Assembly: GCF_010669305.1 (NCBI RefSeq)
Contig: NZ_CP048649.1
Location: 1,240,001-1,304,000 of the forward strand
Origin: Aminipila butyrica
Lineage (GTDB): Bacteria; Bacillota; Clostridia; Peptostreptococcales; Anaerovoracaceae
Length of the DNA stretch: 64,000 bases
Reading direction: 5' to 3'
The notes under the pieces are model-generated. The model was not told the origin of the DNA and did not search any database. It worked only from the letters and a program-made list of their open reading frames with translations. A program made the translations under genes and the position numbers. Positions within the stretch are counted from its first letter, which is position 1; every line of letters starts with the position of its first letter. Positions 26,777-35,565 of this stretch are shown piece after piece.

Positions 26777-26811
26777 TAAGAAGCTTCCATAAACTGGAGC
26801 TTCTTTTTTTC
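26777..26811 (+). terminator. Terminator after the permease-hydrolase-regulator cassette
   Basis: GAAGCTTCCA (26780-26789) pairs with TGGAGCTTC, leaving one bulged T, and is followed by a run of seven or more T. Confidence 0.85.
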
Positions 26812-26903
26812 CCCTAGGCAATTTTGTGAATAAATATGGACCCCTTTAATAGAATGTAAGTAGCAAAGCTTCGCGCTGCATGGAGTATAAGGGGGAAAAA
26901 GAA

Positions 26904-27557
26904 ATGGAGAATGTTCAGCTTCAAGGTACGGTATTAGATGAAAACAGATGTGAGACCAATAAAGCGCTACTTCAAGGGACCGTGTTGACAGACTTGCAGT
27001 TCAGCCACAAATCCTACGGAGAGAGTTTCTACTGGTTTGAGATGGGTATTGGCAGAAAAAGCGGCTATCGGGATGAAATCAAAGTAGTGGTTTCAGAGCG
27101 GCTAATCTGGGATATCAGTTTCAGCATTGGCTGCCGAATCCGAGTAGAAGGCCAGGTACGCACTTATAACGAAGAGTGTGAGGGAAGGAGTAAGCTGAAC
27201 ATTGTAGTTTTCGCCAGAGGCATTAGCCGACTGGAGACTGAGGAGGAAGAGGATCAGGACGAAAACAACATTTATTTGGACGGATTTTTGTGCAAGACAC
27301 CTATCCGCCGGACATCACCTTTAGGACGGGAACTCTGTGACATCATGCTAGCCGTCAATCGGATGTATAACAAGTCCGACTACATACCTTGCATCGCTTG
27401 GGGACGGAACGCTACCTATGCCGGTGGGCTAGAAGTTGGCACGAAGCTGGCCATCATCGGGCGGATTCAGAGCCGGGAATACAAGAAGCGAGACGGAGAC
27501 GGCAATATTCTCAGCCGCATTGCTTACGAAGTGTCAATTTTAAAGATCGAGGAATAG
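26904..27557 (+). CDS. SSB-like protein with two OB-fold domains
   Basis: The 217-residue protein has two OB-fold segments in tandem. One (about residues 20-105) contains GTVLTDLQFSHKSYGESFYW and GCRIRVEGQVRTYNE. The other (about 118-217) contains DGFLCKTPIRRTSPLGRELC and GTKLAIIGRIQSREYKK, the standard primosome/SSB pattern. An acidic linker (EEEEDQDENN) separates them. The usual acidic C-terminal tip that binds partner proteins is absent. It probably binds single-stranded DNA; relatives occur in clostridia beside normal ssb. GGGGG lies eight bases before ATG 26904, so the ATG at 26880 is rejected. Confidence 0.8.
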   Translation: MENVQLQGTVLDENRCETNKALLQGTVLTDLQFSHKSYGESFYWFEMGIGRKSGYRDEIKVVVSERLIWDISFSIGCRIRVEGQVRTYNEECEGRSKLNIVVFARGISRLETEEEEDQDENNIYLDGFLCKTPIRRTSPLGRELCDIMLAVNRMYNKSDYIPCIAWGRNATYAGGLEVGTKLAIIGRIQSREYKKRDGDGNILSRIAYEVSILKIEE

Positions 27558-27625
27558 CTCGTAAATAAATCCTGCGGCATAGGGTAAAATATCAAAATAA
27601 TATTTTGTTCATATAGAAAATATGG

Positions 27626-27631
27626 TATAAT
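27626..27631 (+). promoter_or_regulatory. Extended -10 promoter of the first leader module
   Basis: TATAAT is preceded by TGG, giving an extended -10 box. The -35 region 17 bases upstream (TTTGTT) is weak. It lies 45 bases before a possible micro-ORF. Confidence 0.5.
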
Positions 27632-27675
27632 GGTTCCTATTATTGGGATGCGGCGTTGCCGTAAGGAGGGAACCA

Positions 27676-27747
27676 TTGAATCATGCTGCGACATGGCTTG
27701 CATGGTATAATAATCTCTACTATTGGTGTATAGCAGAATTAAAATGA
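27676..27747 (+). CDS. Possible 23-residue micro-ORF, first copy
   Basis: A TTG start at 27676 follows GGAGG by six bases and reads MNHAATWLAWYNN then LYYWCIAELK to a stop. The peptide is aromatic and hydrophobic. Its first half aligns with the second copy at 27935 (MN-AAT-L-WY). It could be a leader or membrane micro-peptide, or a chance frame in a structured RNA: another frame from ATG 27683 (MLRHGLHGIIISTIGV) is also open and also partly matched in the second copy. Only conservation in relatives can decide. Confidence 0.3.
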   Translation: MNHAATWLAWYNNLYYWCIAELK

Positions 27748-27837
27748 AGGGATTATTTCACCATGCCCACCCTTTATTAAACTAGAAGCCTGTTGCAAAA
27801 AAGGGATTATTTTATCATATCCTACCACACGGCAAAT

Positions 27838-27866
27838 CTGCCAATTATTGAAGGGTATGGTATAAT
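27838..27866 (+). promoter_or_regulatory. Likely main promoter of the plsX operon
   Basis: CTGCCA (27838-27843), a 17-base spacer and TATAAT (27861-27866) with a TGG extension make a good sigma-A promoter, 165 bases before plsX. Confidence 0.6.
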
Positions 27867-27934
27867 GGTTCTTAAGGATTGGGGTATGGCAAAACAGAGC
27901 ACCAACCTTACGGCACTGCCGTAAGGCGGAAAAC

Positions 27935-27985
27935 ATGAATGCTGCTGCGACGCAGCTTACATGGTATCGACATTCTTGTTATTGA
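27935..27985 (+). CDS. Possible 16-residue micro-ORF, second copy
   Basis: An ATG at 27935, eight bases after AAGG, reads MNAAATQLTWYRHSCY and stops 45 bases before plsX. It shares MN-AAT-L-WY with the first copy. A hairpin of nine base pairs ends in its ribosome site (GCCGTAAGG), which would suit translation control, but this is inference. Confidence 0.3.
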   Translation: MNAAATQLTWYRHSCY

Positions 27986-28030
27986 ACGAATGAACACTAT
28001 GAGAAAAACCGTATGAACGGAGGAATAAAG

Positions 28031-29044
28031 ATGAAGATCATATTGGACGGAATGGGCGGCGACCACGCCCCTTTGGAAATTGTCAAGGGTGCGGTGGACG
28101 CTGCCAAGGAAATTACCCATACCATCGTAATCATAGGAGATGAAAAAAAGATCGCGGCAGAGCTGAAAAAATATAAGTATGATAAAAAGCAAATTCTCAT
28201 CGAGCATGCCAGCGATGTAATCGACAACTGCGATGCCCCAGTAAAGGCCGTGCGGACAAAAAAAGAATCCTCCTTGGTGAAGGGAATCACTATGGTTAAA
28301 GAAGGCAAGGGTGACCTGTTCATATCTGCGGGCAATTCTGGAGCCCTGATGGCAGGAGGCCTGTTTATTCTGGGCAGAATACAGGGCATCGACCGGCCCG
28401 CTATGGCCAGTATATACCCAATCTTGGGTGGACAACCCTCCCTGCTGGTAGATGCGGGGGCGAATTCGGAATGTAAGCCGGACAACCTGTTGGAGTTTGC
28501 TACCATGGGCAGCATTTACATGGAAAAGGTGCTGGGCCGTAAGAATCCCACGGTTGGTTTGGTCAATATCGGTGCAGAAGAGACAAAAGGCACGACTGTT
28601 ACCCGGGCCGCTCATGAACTGCTGATTAAGAGCCGACTAAACTTTATCGGCAATGTAGAGGCCAGAGAGGTTCCTTTTGGTGCCAGCGATGTAGTTGTCT
28701 GTGATGGATTTGTGGGCAACGTGATTTTAAAGCTGACAGAAGGCATGGCTCTGTCGCTTTTAAAACAGCTGAAGATAAAGCTGACGTCCGGATTAATCGC
28801 CAAGGTGGGTTCTGCTTTGCTTTACGATAAGTTCAAAGGGCTAAAAAGCGAATTTGACTACTCCGAGTATGGCGGTGCGCCCATTTTAGGTGTTAAGGGG
28901 CCTATCGTGAAGATGCACGGATCTTCCAATGCTAATGCCGTTAAGAATACTATTTTAAAGGGAATTCCTTACGCTGAGCAGAATGTGGTTCAGACCATAC
29001 TGGATTCTGTATTGGAACTTGAGGAGATAAAAATCAGTGAATAA
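28031..29044 (+). CDS. plsX: Phosphate acyltransferase PlsX
   Basis: PlsX converts acyl-ACP and phosphate into acyl-phosphate, the donor for PlsY in phosphatidic acid synthesis. The 337-residue product opens with MKIILDGMGGDHAP and contains FISAGNSGALMAGG, LLVDAGANSECKP and ASDVVVCDGFVGNV, all family signatures. GGAGG lies seven bases before ATG 28031; ATG 28013 overlaps that site and is rejected. The genes often found beside plsX in Firmicutes (rpmF before it, acpP after it) are missing here. Its stop overlaps the rnc start, and plsY lies in the same run of genes. Confidence 0.97.
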   Translation: MKIILDGMGGDHAPLEIVKGAVDAAKEITHTIVIIGDEKKIAAELKKYKYDKKQILIEHASDVIDNCDAPVKAVRTKKESSLVKGITMVKEGKGDLFISAGNSGALMAGGLFILGRIQGIDRPAMASIYPILGGQPSLLVDAGANSECKPDNLLEFATMGSIYMEKVLGRKNPTVGLVNIGAEETKGTTVTRAAHELLIKSRLNFIGNVEAREVPFGASDVVVCDGFVGNVILKLTEGMALSLLKQLKIKLTSGLIAKVGSALLYDKFKGLKSEFDYSEYGGAPILGVKGPIVKMHGSSNANAVKNTILKGIPYAEQNVVQTILDSVLELEEIKISE

Positions 29045-29741
29045 CATGGACTTTCAAAAAAATATAGCGTACCAGTTTCAAGAGGGGGACTACTTGGAAA
29101 AAGCTCTGACCCATAGTTCTTTTGTCAAGGAAAAGGAACAGCGGTGCGGAAAGGATAATGAGCGGCTGGAATTTTTAGGGGATGCGGTTTTCGATGTGAT
29201 TATCAGTGAAGCGTTGTACAAGCTGCTGACCAGCGACAGCGAAGGGCGGTTGACCAAGCTGCGGGCTTCCGTCGTCTGCGAAAAATCCTTAGCTAAGCAG
29301 GCCAGACGGCTGGAATTGGGTAAATTTCTGCGAATGGGCAGAGGGGAAGAAAACATGGGCGGCAGAGAGCGGGACTCCATTCTGGCAGATGCTATGGAAG
29401 CTGTCATTGCCGCTATTTTTTTAGACGGCGGCTTTGAAGCTGCCAAGGCGTTTGTTCTGCAGACCTTTCAGGAGACGATTGAAAACGCCGTTTCTGGAAA
29501 ACTCTCCCGGGACTATAAGACAGAGTTACAGGAACTCTTGCAGACCAACGGAGACATTCGTATTCATTACCGCGTGGACAAGCAGGAGGGGCCCGATCAC
29601 GACAAGACCTTTTACGTATCCCTTTTCGTCGAGGGGAAAACCTTGGGCAACGGTGTGGGGAAGAGTAAGAAAGAGGCGGAGCAGAACGCTGCTCGCTATG
29701 CTTTAGAAAGCAGGGGGGATAAATGTATTTTAAAAGGATAG
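29037..29741 (+). CDS. rnc: Ribonuclease III
   Basis: RNase III cleaves double-stranded RNA, notably rRNA precursors. The 234-residue protein has the catalytic signature NERLEFLGDAVFDVIISE near residues 40-57, the second acidic pair in RDSILADAMEAVIAAIF, and a C-terminal dsRNA-binding domain (DYKTELQELLQTNG to GKSKKEAEQNAARYAL). The start is GTG 29037, with GGAG ten bases upstream, overlapping plsX by eight bases. The stop lies 19 bases inside smc, so the three genes are coupled. Confidence 0.97.
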   Translation: MNNMDFQKNIAYQFQEGDYLEKALTHSSFVKEKEQRCGKDNERLEFLGDAVFDVIISEALYKLLTSDSEGRLTKLRASVVCEKSLAKQARRLELGKFLRMGRGEENMGGRERDSILADAMEAVIAAIFLDGGFEAAKAFVLQTFQETIENAVSGKLSRDYKTELQELLQTNGDIRIHYRVDKQEGPDHDKTFYVSLFVEGKTLGNGVGKSKKEAEQNAARYALESRGDKCILKG

Positions 29742-32700
29742 ATATGCATGGCTTTAAGTCCTTTGCCGAACCGGTTTCCATCGAGTTCAACCATGGGATT
29801 ACTTGCATAGTGGGCCCCAACGGCAGTGGCAAGAGCAATATCAGCGACGCTCTGCGCTGGGTATTGGGCGAGCAGAGTCCGAAGACCCTGAGGGGGGGGA
29901 AGATGGAAGACGTGATTTTCGCTGGAACAGCCAGTCGTAAATCTCGAGGGATGGCTGAAGTCGTGTTGGTCATCGATAATTCCACTGGTATTCTGCCGAT
30001 TGACTATAGTGAAGTTGCCATCACCAGAAGAGTTTTCCGCTCCGGAGAGAGTGAATATTATATCAACAATAACCCCTGTCGGCTGAAGGACATTCGGGAG
30101 CTGATTATGGATACAGGCATCGGCGTAGATGGCTATTCCCTCATCGGGCAGGGTAAGATTGCTGATATCGTCAGCAATAAGCCGGAAAGCCGCCGGGAAA
30201 TTTTCGAGGAAGCTGCCGGTATTGTCAAATACCGGAGTAAAAAGGCTGAAGCAGAGCGAAAACTGGACGCCACCAGTGGAAATTTAGATCGGGTTGACGA
30301 CATCGTAGGGGAAATCGAAGGCCGTATCGGCGGGTTGGAAGAAGACAGCCGGAAGGCCAAGGAATATCTGGAACTGCGGGATTCTTACAAAGAACTGGAA
30401 ATTAATATTACCTTAAAGAACATAGAAAACTTAGAGCTGAAAAACGAATATTTGAAAGATGACATTACTCAGCTTACCAGCCGCATAGAAGACTTAAAAG
30501 AAGAACGGATTCGTCTGGATAGGGATTTGTCAGACAGTCAGACCAAAAGTCAAGAGTTGGAGCGTCTCCACAATGAGGCCAGAGATAAACTGATTCGCAG
30601 CATGGAAGAAATTAACCTGTTGGTCAACGAAGGCAAGTTGAAAGAGGAAAAACGAGCCTCCATGGAAAAGGAGGAAGCTCGACTGAAAGATGAATTGGCG
30701 TCTTTGGCACAGAAGCTGGAAAAGGAACAGAGTAACCTGGAGGAACTGAGCCAGACTAAAGGGGAGATGGACCGCAGAATGGCCCAATTAGATCAGCAGC
30801 TGGCAGAAAAGACGGATACATATGCCCGGCTAATCGCTGATCAGGCAGCCATGGCTGCTCAGATTGACAGAGGTAAAGATAACTTATTTCAGCTTCACGG
30901 GAATATGAGTGAAAAGAAAAGCGAAATTCACAGTTTGGAGAGTTTGAAAAGCGCTTTAGATCGTCGAAAGGGGCAGTTGCTGTCAGAGCAGGATTCAGCA
31001 GATGATCAAAACGACGGCATGTTGGAGATTCAGCGGGAAGCCCTCCAGGAAAGAGATCAGCTGAAAGACAGACTAGTTCAGTTGAGAGCCGAAGGAGCAG
31101 CCTTGAAGCAAGCCCATCAAGCGGATCGGCAGAGAGAGCAAGAGCTGACCAGAAAGACGGAAGATTTTCGCCTTTCTATGGGTCAGCTTTCCGCCCGTAA
31201 GAAGACCATTGAAGAAATGGAGAGTAATTATGAGGGGTACAACTCTGCTGTAAAGTACGTAATGAAAAACGGATTTTCAGGAGTTCATGGGGTGGTGGCA
31301 GATTTAATTCAGGTGCCACCAGGATTTGAGATTGCGGTGGAGACTGCCCTGGGAGCAGCCATGCAGAACATTGTTTGCCAATCGGATCAGGATGCGCAAG
31401 CGATTATTCGTTCTCTGAAAGAGAACAAGGCCGGCCGGCTGACCCTGTTGCCGCTCCAGTCCATCCGCAGCAGCACACCCAGTGCAGACAACCGCTTGCG
31501 TCAGGCCAGCGGCTTTTTAGGCCTGGGAACAGAGTGTATCGAATTTGACGATAAATATAGAAAAGTAATGGAATACCTGCTGGGTCGGGTAGCCGTAGTA
31601 GATGATTTGGCCAATGCCGTTAAATTGTCTAAGCAGGCTTCCGGAGGACTGCGGTTTGTGACACTAGAGGGAGACGTCATCAATTCTGGGGGAGCCATCA
31701 CCGGAGGTACGTATCGGAATAACACCGCTAATCTGCTGGAGCGGAAAGGTGAAGTGACGGCCTTGCAGGAAAAGCTGGACAAGACCGATGCAGAGAGGAA
31801 GCGGCTGCTGGCAGAGCTGGCAGACATCAAGCAGCGTATAACCACAGATAGTCAACGACTTCAAAAACTGGAGAAGGAATATCGGGATGGAGAAATGGAA
31901 CTGCTGTCAGCAGAAAACCGTATCTCCGTCTTTGAGGGAAATCTGCGAAATTTAGAAGAAGGGGGCAGTAAGCGGCAGCGGGAGCTGGAGAGTATCCACA
32001 GTGAAGAAGCCTCTGCCGACGAGATGATTGCTAAGCTTAGTCAGGAGCTTCAACAAGGAGAGGCCCGGCTGAAGGAGCAGGAGGCTGCTATCGAAGAGCA
32101 GGTGGCTGCTTTGGAACAATTCCGTCAGCAAGTGGAGACTGGCAGTGAGAGCATTACCAAGGCCCGAATTGAAGCCACTGCCTGTGAACGAGAGAAAGCC
32201 AGTGTGGATTCGCTGGTGGAGCGGATTCAGCTGTCCATGGAAGAGGTTCGACGGGAACAGACCGGCAGACAGGCGGCCTTAGAAAAATTGTTGGAAGAAA
32301 GGGAACTTTTGCTCCACGGAAGCAGCGATGGAGTTTCGCTAAAAGAGAAGGAAGAAGCAAGAGCTTCGCTGGAAGAATATATTGAAGAGCTGACACAGGA
32401 GCGGTCTCAACTGAACCGAGCACTCAGTGAAAAGACGGCGAGTCGGAATTCTCTGGAGGAGACGATCAGTGCCTGCCAGTCTCAGAAATATGAGTTGGAT
32501 ATCAAAGAGGCCAAGAACGAGACACAGTTGGATTCTTATAAGAATAAACTGTGGGATGAGTTTGAGGTTTCTTATTTACAGGCTATTGACTTTAAGAAAA
32601 AAGAATTTAACATGAACGAGGCTGTAAAAATCAGCCGGGAGGTAAAGACCCGGATTAAGGCTCTCGGCGAGGTGAATGTCGGTTCCATCAAGGAATACGA

Positions 32701-33289
32701 GACCGTTCGGGAACGGTATGAATTCCTTTCCGAACAGCGGGCAGACATTCTCCGAGCGATGGATTCCTTGAAACAGATTATTGAGGATATGGATAAGACC
32801 ATCCGCAGCCGATTCAAGGAAAGCTTTGATTTGATTGTGGAAAACTTCGAGGCGGTATTCCAGGAACTCTTTGGGGGAGGACAGGCCATGCTCCGGCTGG
32901 AAGATGAAACCAAGCCTTTAGACTGTGGCATTGAGATTATTGCCCAGCCTCCTGGCAAGAAGTTACAAAACCTAAACCTGATGTCCGGCGGGGAGAAGAC
33001 GATGACAGCCATCGCCCTGATGTTTGCTGTGCTGAAGGCAAAACCGACCCCTTTCTGTATTCTGGACGAAGTGGAAGCGGCCTTGGACGATGCTAATATT
33101 GAGCGATTTGCCGGCTATTTAAAACACTTCAACAACATCCAGTTCGCACTGGTCACCCACCAGAAAGCCACCATGGAGCATGCCGATGTGCTTTACGGAG
33201 TGACCATGCCGGAACAAGGGATTTCCAGAGTTTTGTCGTTAAAGCTAGGAGACAGAATCGATCTGGAGGAAGAAGCGAAAGCTATATAA
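29723..33289 (+). CDS. smc: Chromosome segregation protein SMC
   Basis: SMC forms the condensin ring with ScpA and ScpB and compacts and separates chromosomes. The 1188-residue protein has Walker A as GPNGSGKSN (residues 31-39), long heptad coiled coils (about 170-500 and 670-1020), and a hinge around 510-660 (SGVHGVVADLIQVPPGFEIA to SGGAITGGTYR). The C-terminal head carries the ABC signature LMSGGEKTM (near 1087) and Walker B in FCILDEVEAALDD. The length is typical. It begins within the end of rnc and is followed by ftsY, a common firmicute order. Confidence 0.98.
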   Translation: MYFKRIDMHGFKSFAEPVSIEFNHGITCIVGPNGSGKSNISDALRWVLGEQSPKTLRGGKMEDVIFAGTASRKSRGMAEVVLVIDNSTGILPIDYSEVAITRRVFRSGESEYYINNNPCRLKDIRELIMDTGIGVDGYSLIGQGKIADIVSNKPESRREIFEEAAGIVKYRSKKAEAERKLDATSGNLDRVDDIVGEIEGRIGGLEEDSRKAKEYLELRDSYKELEINITLKNIENLELKNEYLKDDITQLTSRIEDLKEERIRLDRDLSDSQTKSQELERLHNEARDKLIRSMEEINLLVNEGKLKEEKRASMEKEEARLKDELASLAQKLEKEQSNLEELSQTKGEMDRRMAQLDQQLAEKTDTYARLIADQAAMAAQIDRGKDNLFQLHGNMSEKKSEIHSLESLKSALDRRKGQLLSEQDSADDQNDGMLEIQREALQERDQLKDRLVQLRAEGAALKQAHQADRQREQELTRKTEDFRLSMGQLSARKKTIEEMESNYEGYNSAVKYVMKNGFSGVHGVVADLIQVPPGFEIAVETALGAAMQNIVCQSDQDAQAIIRSLKENKAGRLTLLPLQSIRSSTPSADNRLRQASGFLGLGTECIEFDDKYRKVMEYLLGRVAVVDDLANAVKLSKQASGGLRFVTLEGDVINSGGAITGGTYRNNTANLLERKGEVTALQEKLDKTDAERKRLLAELADIKQRITTDSQRLQKLEKEYRDGEMELLSAENRISVFEGNLRNLEEGGSKRQRELESIHSEEASADEMIAKLSQELQQGEARLKEQEAAIEEQVAALEQFRQQVETGSESITKARIEATACEREKASVDSLVERIQLSMEEVRREQTGRQAALEKLLEERELLLHGSSDGVSLKEKEEARASLEEYIEELTQERSQLNRALSEKTASRNSLEETISACQSQKYELDIKEAKNETQLDSYKNKLWDEFEVSYLQAIDFKKKEFNMNEAVKISREVKTRIKALGEVNVGSIKEYETVRERYEFLSEQRADILRAMDSLKQIIEDMDKTIRSRFKESFDLIVENFEAVFQELFGGGQAMLRLEDETKPLDCGIEIIAQPPGKKLQNLNLMSGGEKTMTAIALMFAVLKAKPTPFCILDEVEAALDDANIERFAGYLKHFNNIQFALVTHQKATMEHADVLYGVTMPEQGISRVLSLKLGDRIDLEEEAKAI

Positions 33290-33309
33290 ACACATAAAAG
33301 GAGAAGCAC

Positions 33310-34206
33310 ATGCTATTTGATAAACCCAAAAAGTCATTTTTCGGGAAATTGTCTGAAAAAATTTCAGAGGTATTCCTGGGCCGGACGGTGGATGAAGAAC
33401 TGCTGGAGGAGTTGGAAGAAGTATTAATCACTTCCGACATTGGCATGGAAACCACCATGAAAATCATCGGCCAGCTTCGGGAGGACGTGCGCAAGCAAGG
33501 TCTGACCACGGAGCAGCAGGTGAAAGACCGTATCGCGGCCATTGTGGAGGGCCTTGTAGATAAAGGCGACCAGCACCAGATTTGTGGGGCTACACCGCTG
33601 GTCATCTTAATGATTGGTGTCAACGGCGGAGGCAAGACGACCTCCATCGGCAAGCTGGCCAACCGTTTCCGCCAAGAGGGTAAGACGGTGCTGCTGGCAG
33701 CAGCGGATACCTTCCGGGCAGCTGCGGGAGAACAGTTGGAACTGTGGGGGCAGCGATCCGGCGTGAACGTCATCAGTCACCACGAGGGAGCGGACCCTTC
33801 GGCAGTCATCTTTGATGCCATTCAGTCCGCCAAGGCTAAAAAGACGGACGTCCTGATTTGCGACACCGCAGGACGTATTCAGACCAAGAAAAACCTGATG
33901 GTAGAACTGGAAAAGATGAATAAGGTTGTCAGCCGGGAATATCCGGAGGCAGCCAGAGAGACTTTACTGGTGCTAGATGCCACCACAGGAAAGAACGCCG
34001 TATCTCAAGCCAGAGAATTCGGTGAAATTACAGATATTACGGGAATTGTGCTGACGAAGCTGGATGGAACAGCAAAAGGCGGCATTGTTATAACCATAGC
34101 GGATGAATTCGACCTGCCGGTGAAGTTCATCGGGGTAGGAGAAGGCATGGATGACCTGAAAGCATTTAATCCGGCGGAATTTGCAGGAGGATTGTTCAAT
34201 GAGTAA
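33310..34206 (+). CDS. ftsY: Signal recognition particle receptor FtsY
   Basis: FtsY is the membrane-associated GTPase that docks SRP-ribosome complexes at the translocon. The 298-residue product is the NG core with a very short acidic N-terminal part. The P-loop is GVNGGGKTTSIGKLA (near residue 103), preceded by the four-helix N domain. DTAGRIQTKKNLMVELEKM and TKLDGTAKGG are the G3 and G4 elements. GVGEGMDDLKAFNPAEFAGG ends the protein. AGGAG precedes the ATG. The stop overlaps der by eight bases. Confidence 0.97.
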   Translation: MLFDKPKKSFFGKLSEKISEVFLGRTVDEELLEELEEVLITSDIGMETTMKIIGQLREDVRKQGLTTEQQVKDRIAAIVEGLVDKGDQHQICGATPLVILMIGVNGGGKTTSIGKLANRFRQEGKTVLLAAADTFRAAAGEQLELWGQRSGVNVISHHEGADPSAVIFDAIQSAKAKKTDVLICDTAGRIQTKKNLMVELEKMNKVVSREYPEAARETLLVLDATTGKNAVSQAREFGEITDITGIVLTKLDGTAKGGIVITIADEFDLPVKFIGVGEGMDDLKAFNPAEFAGGLFNE

Positions 34207-35524
34207 ACCGTTAGTGGCCGTGGTGGGTAGGCCAAATGTAGGAAAGTCCACATTTTTTAACCGCGTAGTAGGCCGTCGGGTCTCCATCGTAGAGGATACA
34301 CCAGGAGTGACCAGAGACCGAATTTATGCAGAAGCGGAATGGTGCGGCACGCACTTTGCCCTTATTGATACAGGCGGTATTGAGCCCAATACCAGCGATG
34401 TGATTTTATCTCAGATGCGGGAACAGGCGGAAATCGCCATGGAAACCTCCGACATTATTCTCTTCATGGTAGATGGTAAGGATGGATTGACTCATGCGGA
34501 CACAGAGGTAGCCGGCATGCTCCGGCGGACGGGAAAACCGGTACTGGTCGTGGCGAACAAGATTGATAATCCGCAGAATCTGCCAGAGCACTTCTATGAC
34601 TTTTATGAGTTGGGTTTGGGAGAGGTATTTGCTATCTCTTCGGCTAACATGCTGGGCCTGGGAGAAGTACTGGATTGCATCGTAGAGAACTTCCCGGAAG
34701 GGGACCTTACTGACGACGAAGATATCACCAAAATTGCGGTGATCGGTAAGCCTAACGTAGGTAAATCCTCCATCATCAATAAGCTGGTGGGTGAAAACCG
34801 CGTTATCGTCTCCAGCATTGCTGGTACGACCAGAGACTCCATCGACACACCTTTTGAGTGGGATGGAGAGGAATTTATTTTAATTGATACGGCGGGAATT
34901 CGTCGAAAAAGCAAGGTTACAGAAAATATTGAACGGTACAGCGTCATCCGGGCGGTGGCAGCCATTGAACGGTGCGACGTCTGCATGCTGATGATTGATG
35001 CCGTAGAAGGCATTACCGAGCAGGATAAGAAAATTGCTGGCGTGGCTCACGAAGCGGGCAAAGGCATCATGGTCGTGGTCAATAAATGGGACCTGATTGA
35101 AAAGGAGACCAACACCATGAAGAACTATGAAAAGGAAATTATCCAGGAGCTGCCATTTATGAGTTATGCGCCTGCAGTATTTATTTCGGTGCTGACAGGC
35201 CAGCGGGTAAACAACGTGATGGCTATGGCTAAGACCATTGCCGAGACTAGAGCTATGCGGGTTCCTACGGGTCAGCTGAACAGTCTTATTGCGGATGCTA
35301 CGATGCTTCAGCCGCCTCCATCGGACAAGGGCAAGCACTTAAAGATTTATTATGCTACTCAGGTAGGCGTAAAGCCTCCGCTGTTCTCCTTCCAGATTAA
35401 CAAGCGAGACTTGATGCACTTTTCTTATGCCAGATATCTGGAGAATAGGATACGGGATTCCTACGGATTTAAGGGTACATCTTTAAAGTTTGTATTCCGG
35501 GAGAAGGGTGAAAAAGAAGAATAA
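34199..35524 (+). CDS. der: Ribosome biogenesis GTPase Der (EngA)
   Basis: Der has two GTPase domains in tandem and assists assembly of the large ribosomal subunit. The 441-residue protein shows GRPNVGKST (residues 10-18) and GKPNVGKSS (near 183) as P-loops, with DTGGIE and DTAGIRRKS as the two G3 motifs and NKID and NKWD as G4. The C-terminal KH-like domain ends in RFSYARYLENRIR-type sequence (FSYARYLENRIRDSYGFKGT). ATG 34199 has GGAGG eight bases before it; an upstream in-frame ATG at 34181 would include that site. Confidence 0.97.
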   Translation: MSKPLVAVVGRPNVGKSTFFNRVVGRRVSIVEDTPGVTRDRIYAEAEWCGTHFALIDTGGIEPNTSDVILSQMREQAEIAMETSDIILFMVDGKDGLTHADTEVAGMLRRTGKPVLVVANKIDNPQNLPEHFYDFYELGLGEVFAISSANMLGLGEVLDCIVENFPEGDLTDDEDITKIAVIGKPNVGKSSIINKLVGENRVIVSSIAGTTRDSIDTPFEWDGEEFILIDTAGIRRKSKVTENIERYSVIRAVAAIERCDVCMLMIDAVEGITEQDKKIAGVAHEAGKGIMVVVNKWDLIEKETNTMKNYEKEIIQELPFMSYAPAVFISVLTGQRVNNVMAMAKTIAETRAMRVPTGQLNSLIADATMLQPPPSDKGKHLKIYYATQVGVKPPLFSFQINKRDLMHFSYARYLENRIRDSYGFKGTSLKFVFREKGEKEE

Positions 35525-35565
35525 ATGTCACTGTTTGGCTAAAGAAGAAGTGAGAGGAAACCAAC

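Larger units (their letters stand above)
27605..28000 (+). repeat. Repeat-rich leader region upstream of plsX
   Basis: This 455-base gap without a standard gene (27558-28012) holds repeated modules. The sequence ATGGTATAAT occurs at 27622-27631, 27702-27711 and 27857-27866, and a decayed ATGGTAT at 27961-27967. Two modules (about 27616-27726 and 27852-27982) share the order TATAAT box, a CGGC-NNT-GCCG hairpin running into TAAGG, and a TGCTGCGAC segment. Between them AAGGGATTATTT is repeated (27747-27758 and 27801-27812). The second hairpin, CCTTACGGC/GCCGTAAGG (27906-27914 with 27918-27926), is a perfect 9-bp stem. The role is unknown; control of plsX or small transcripts is inference. Confidence 0.7.
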
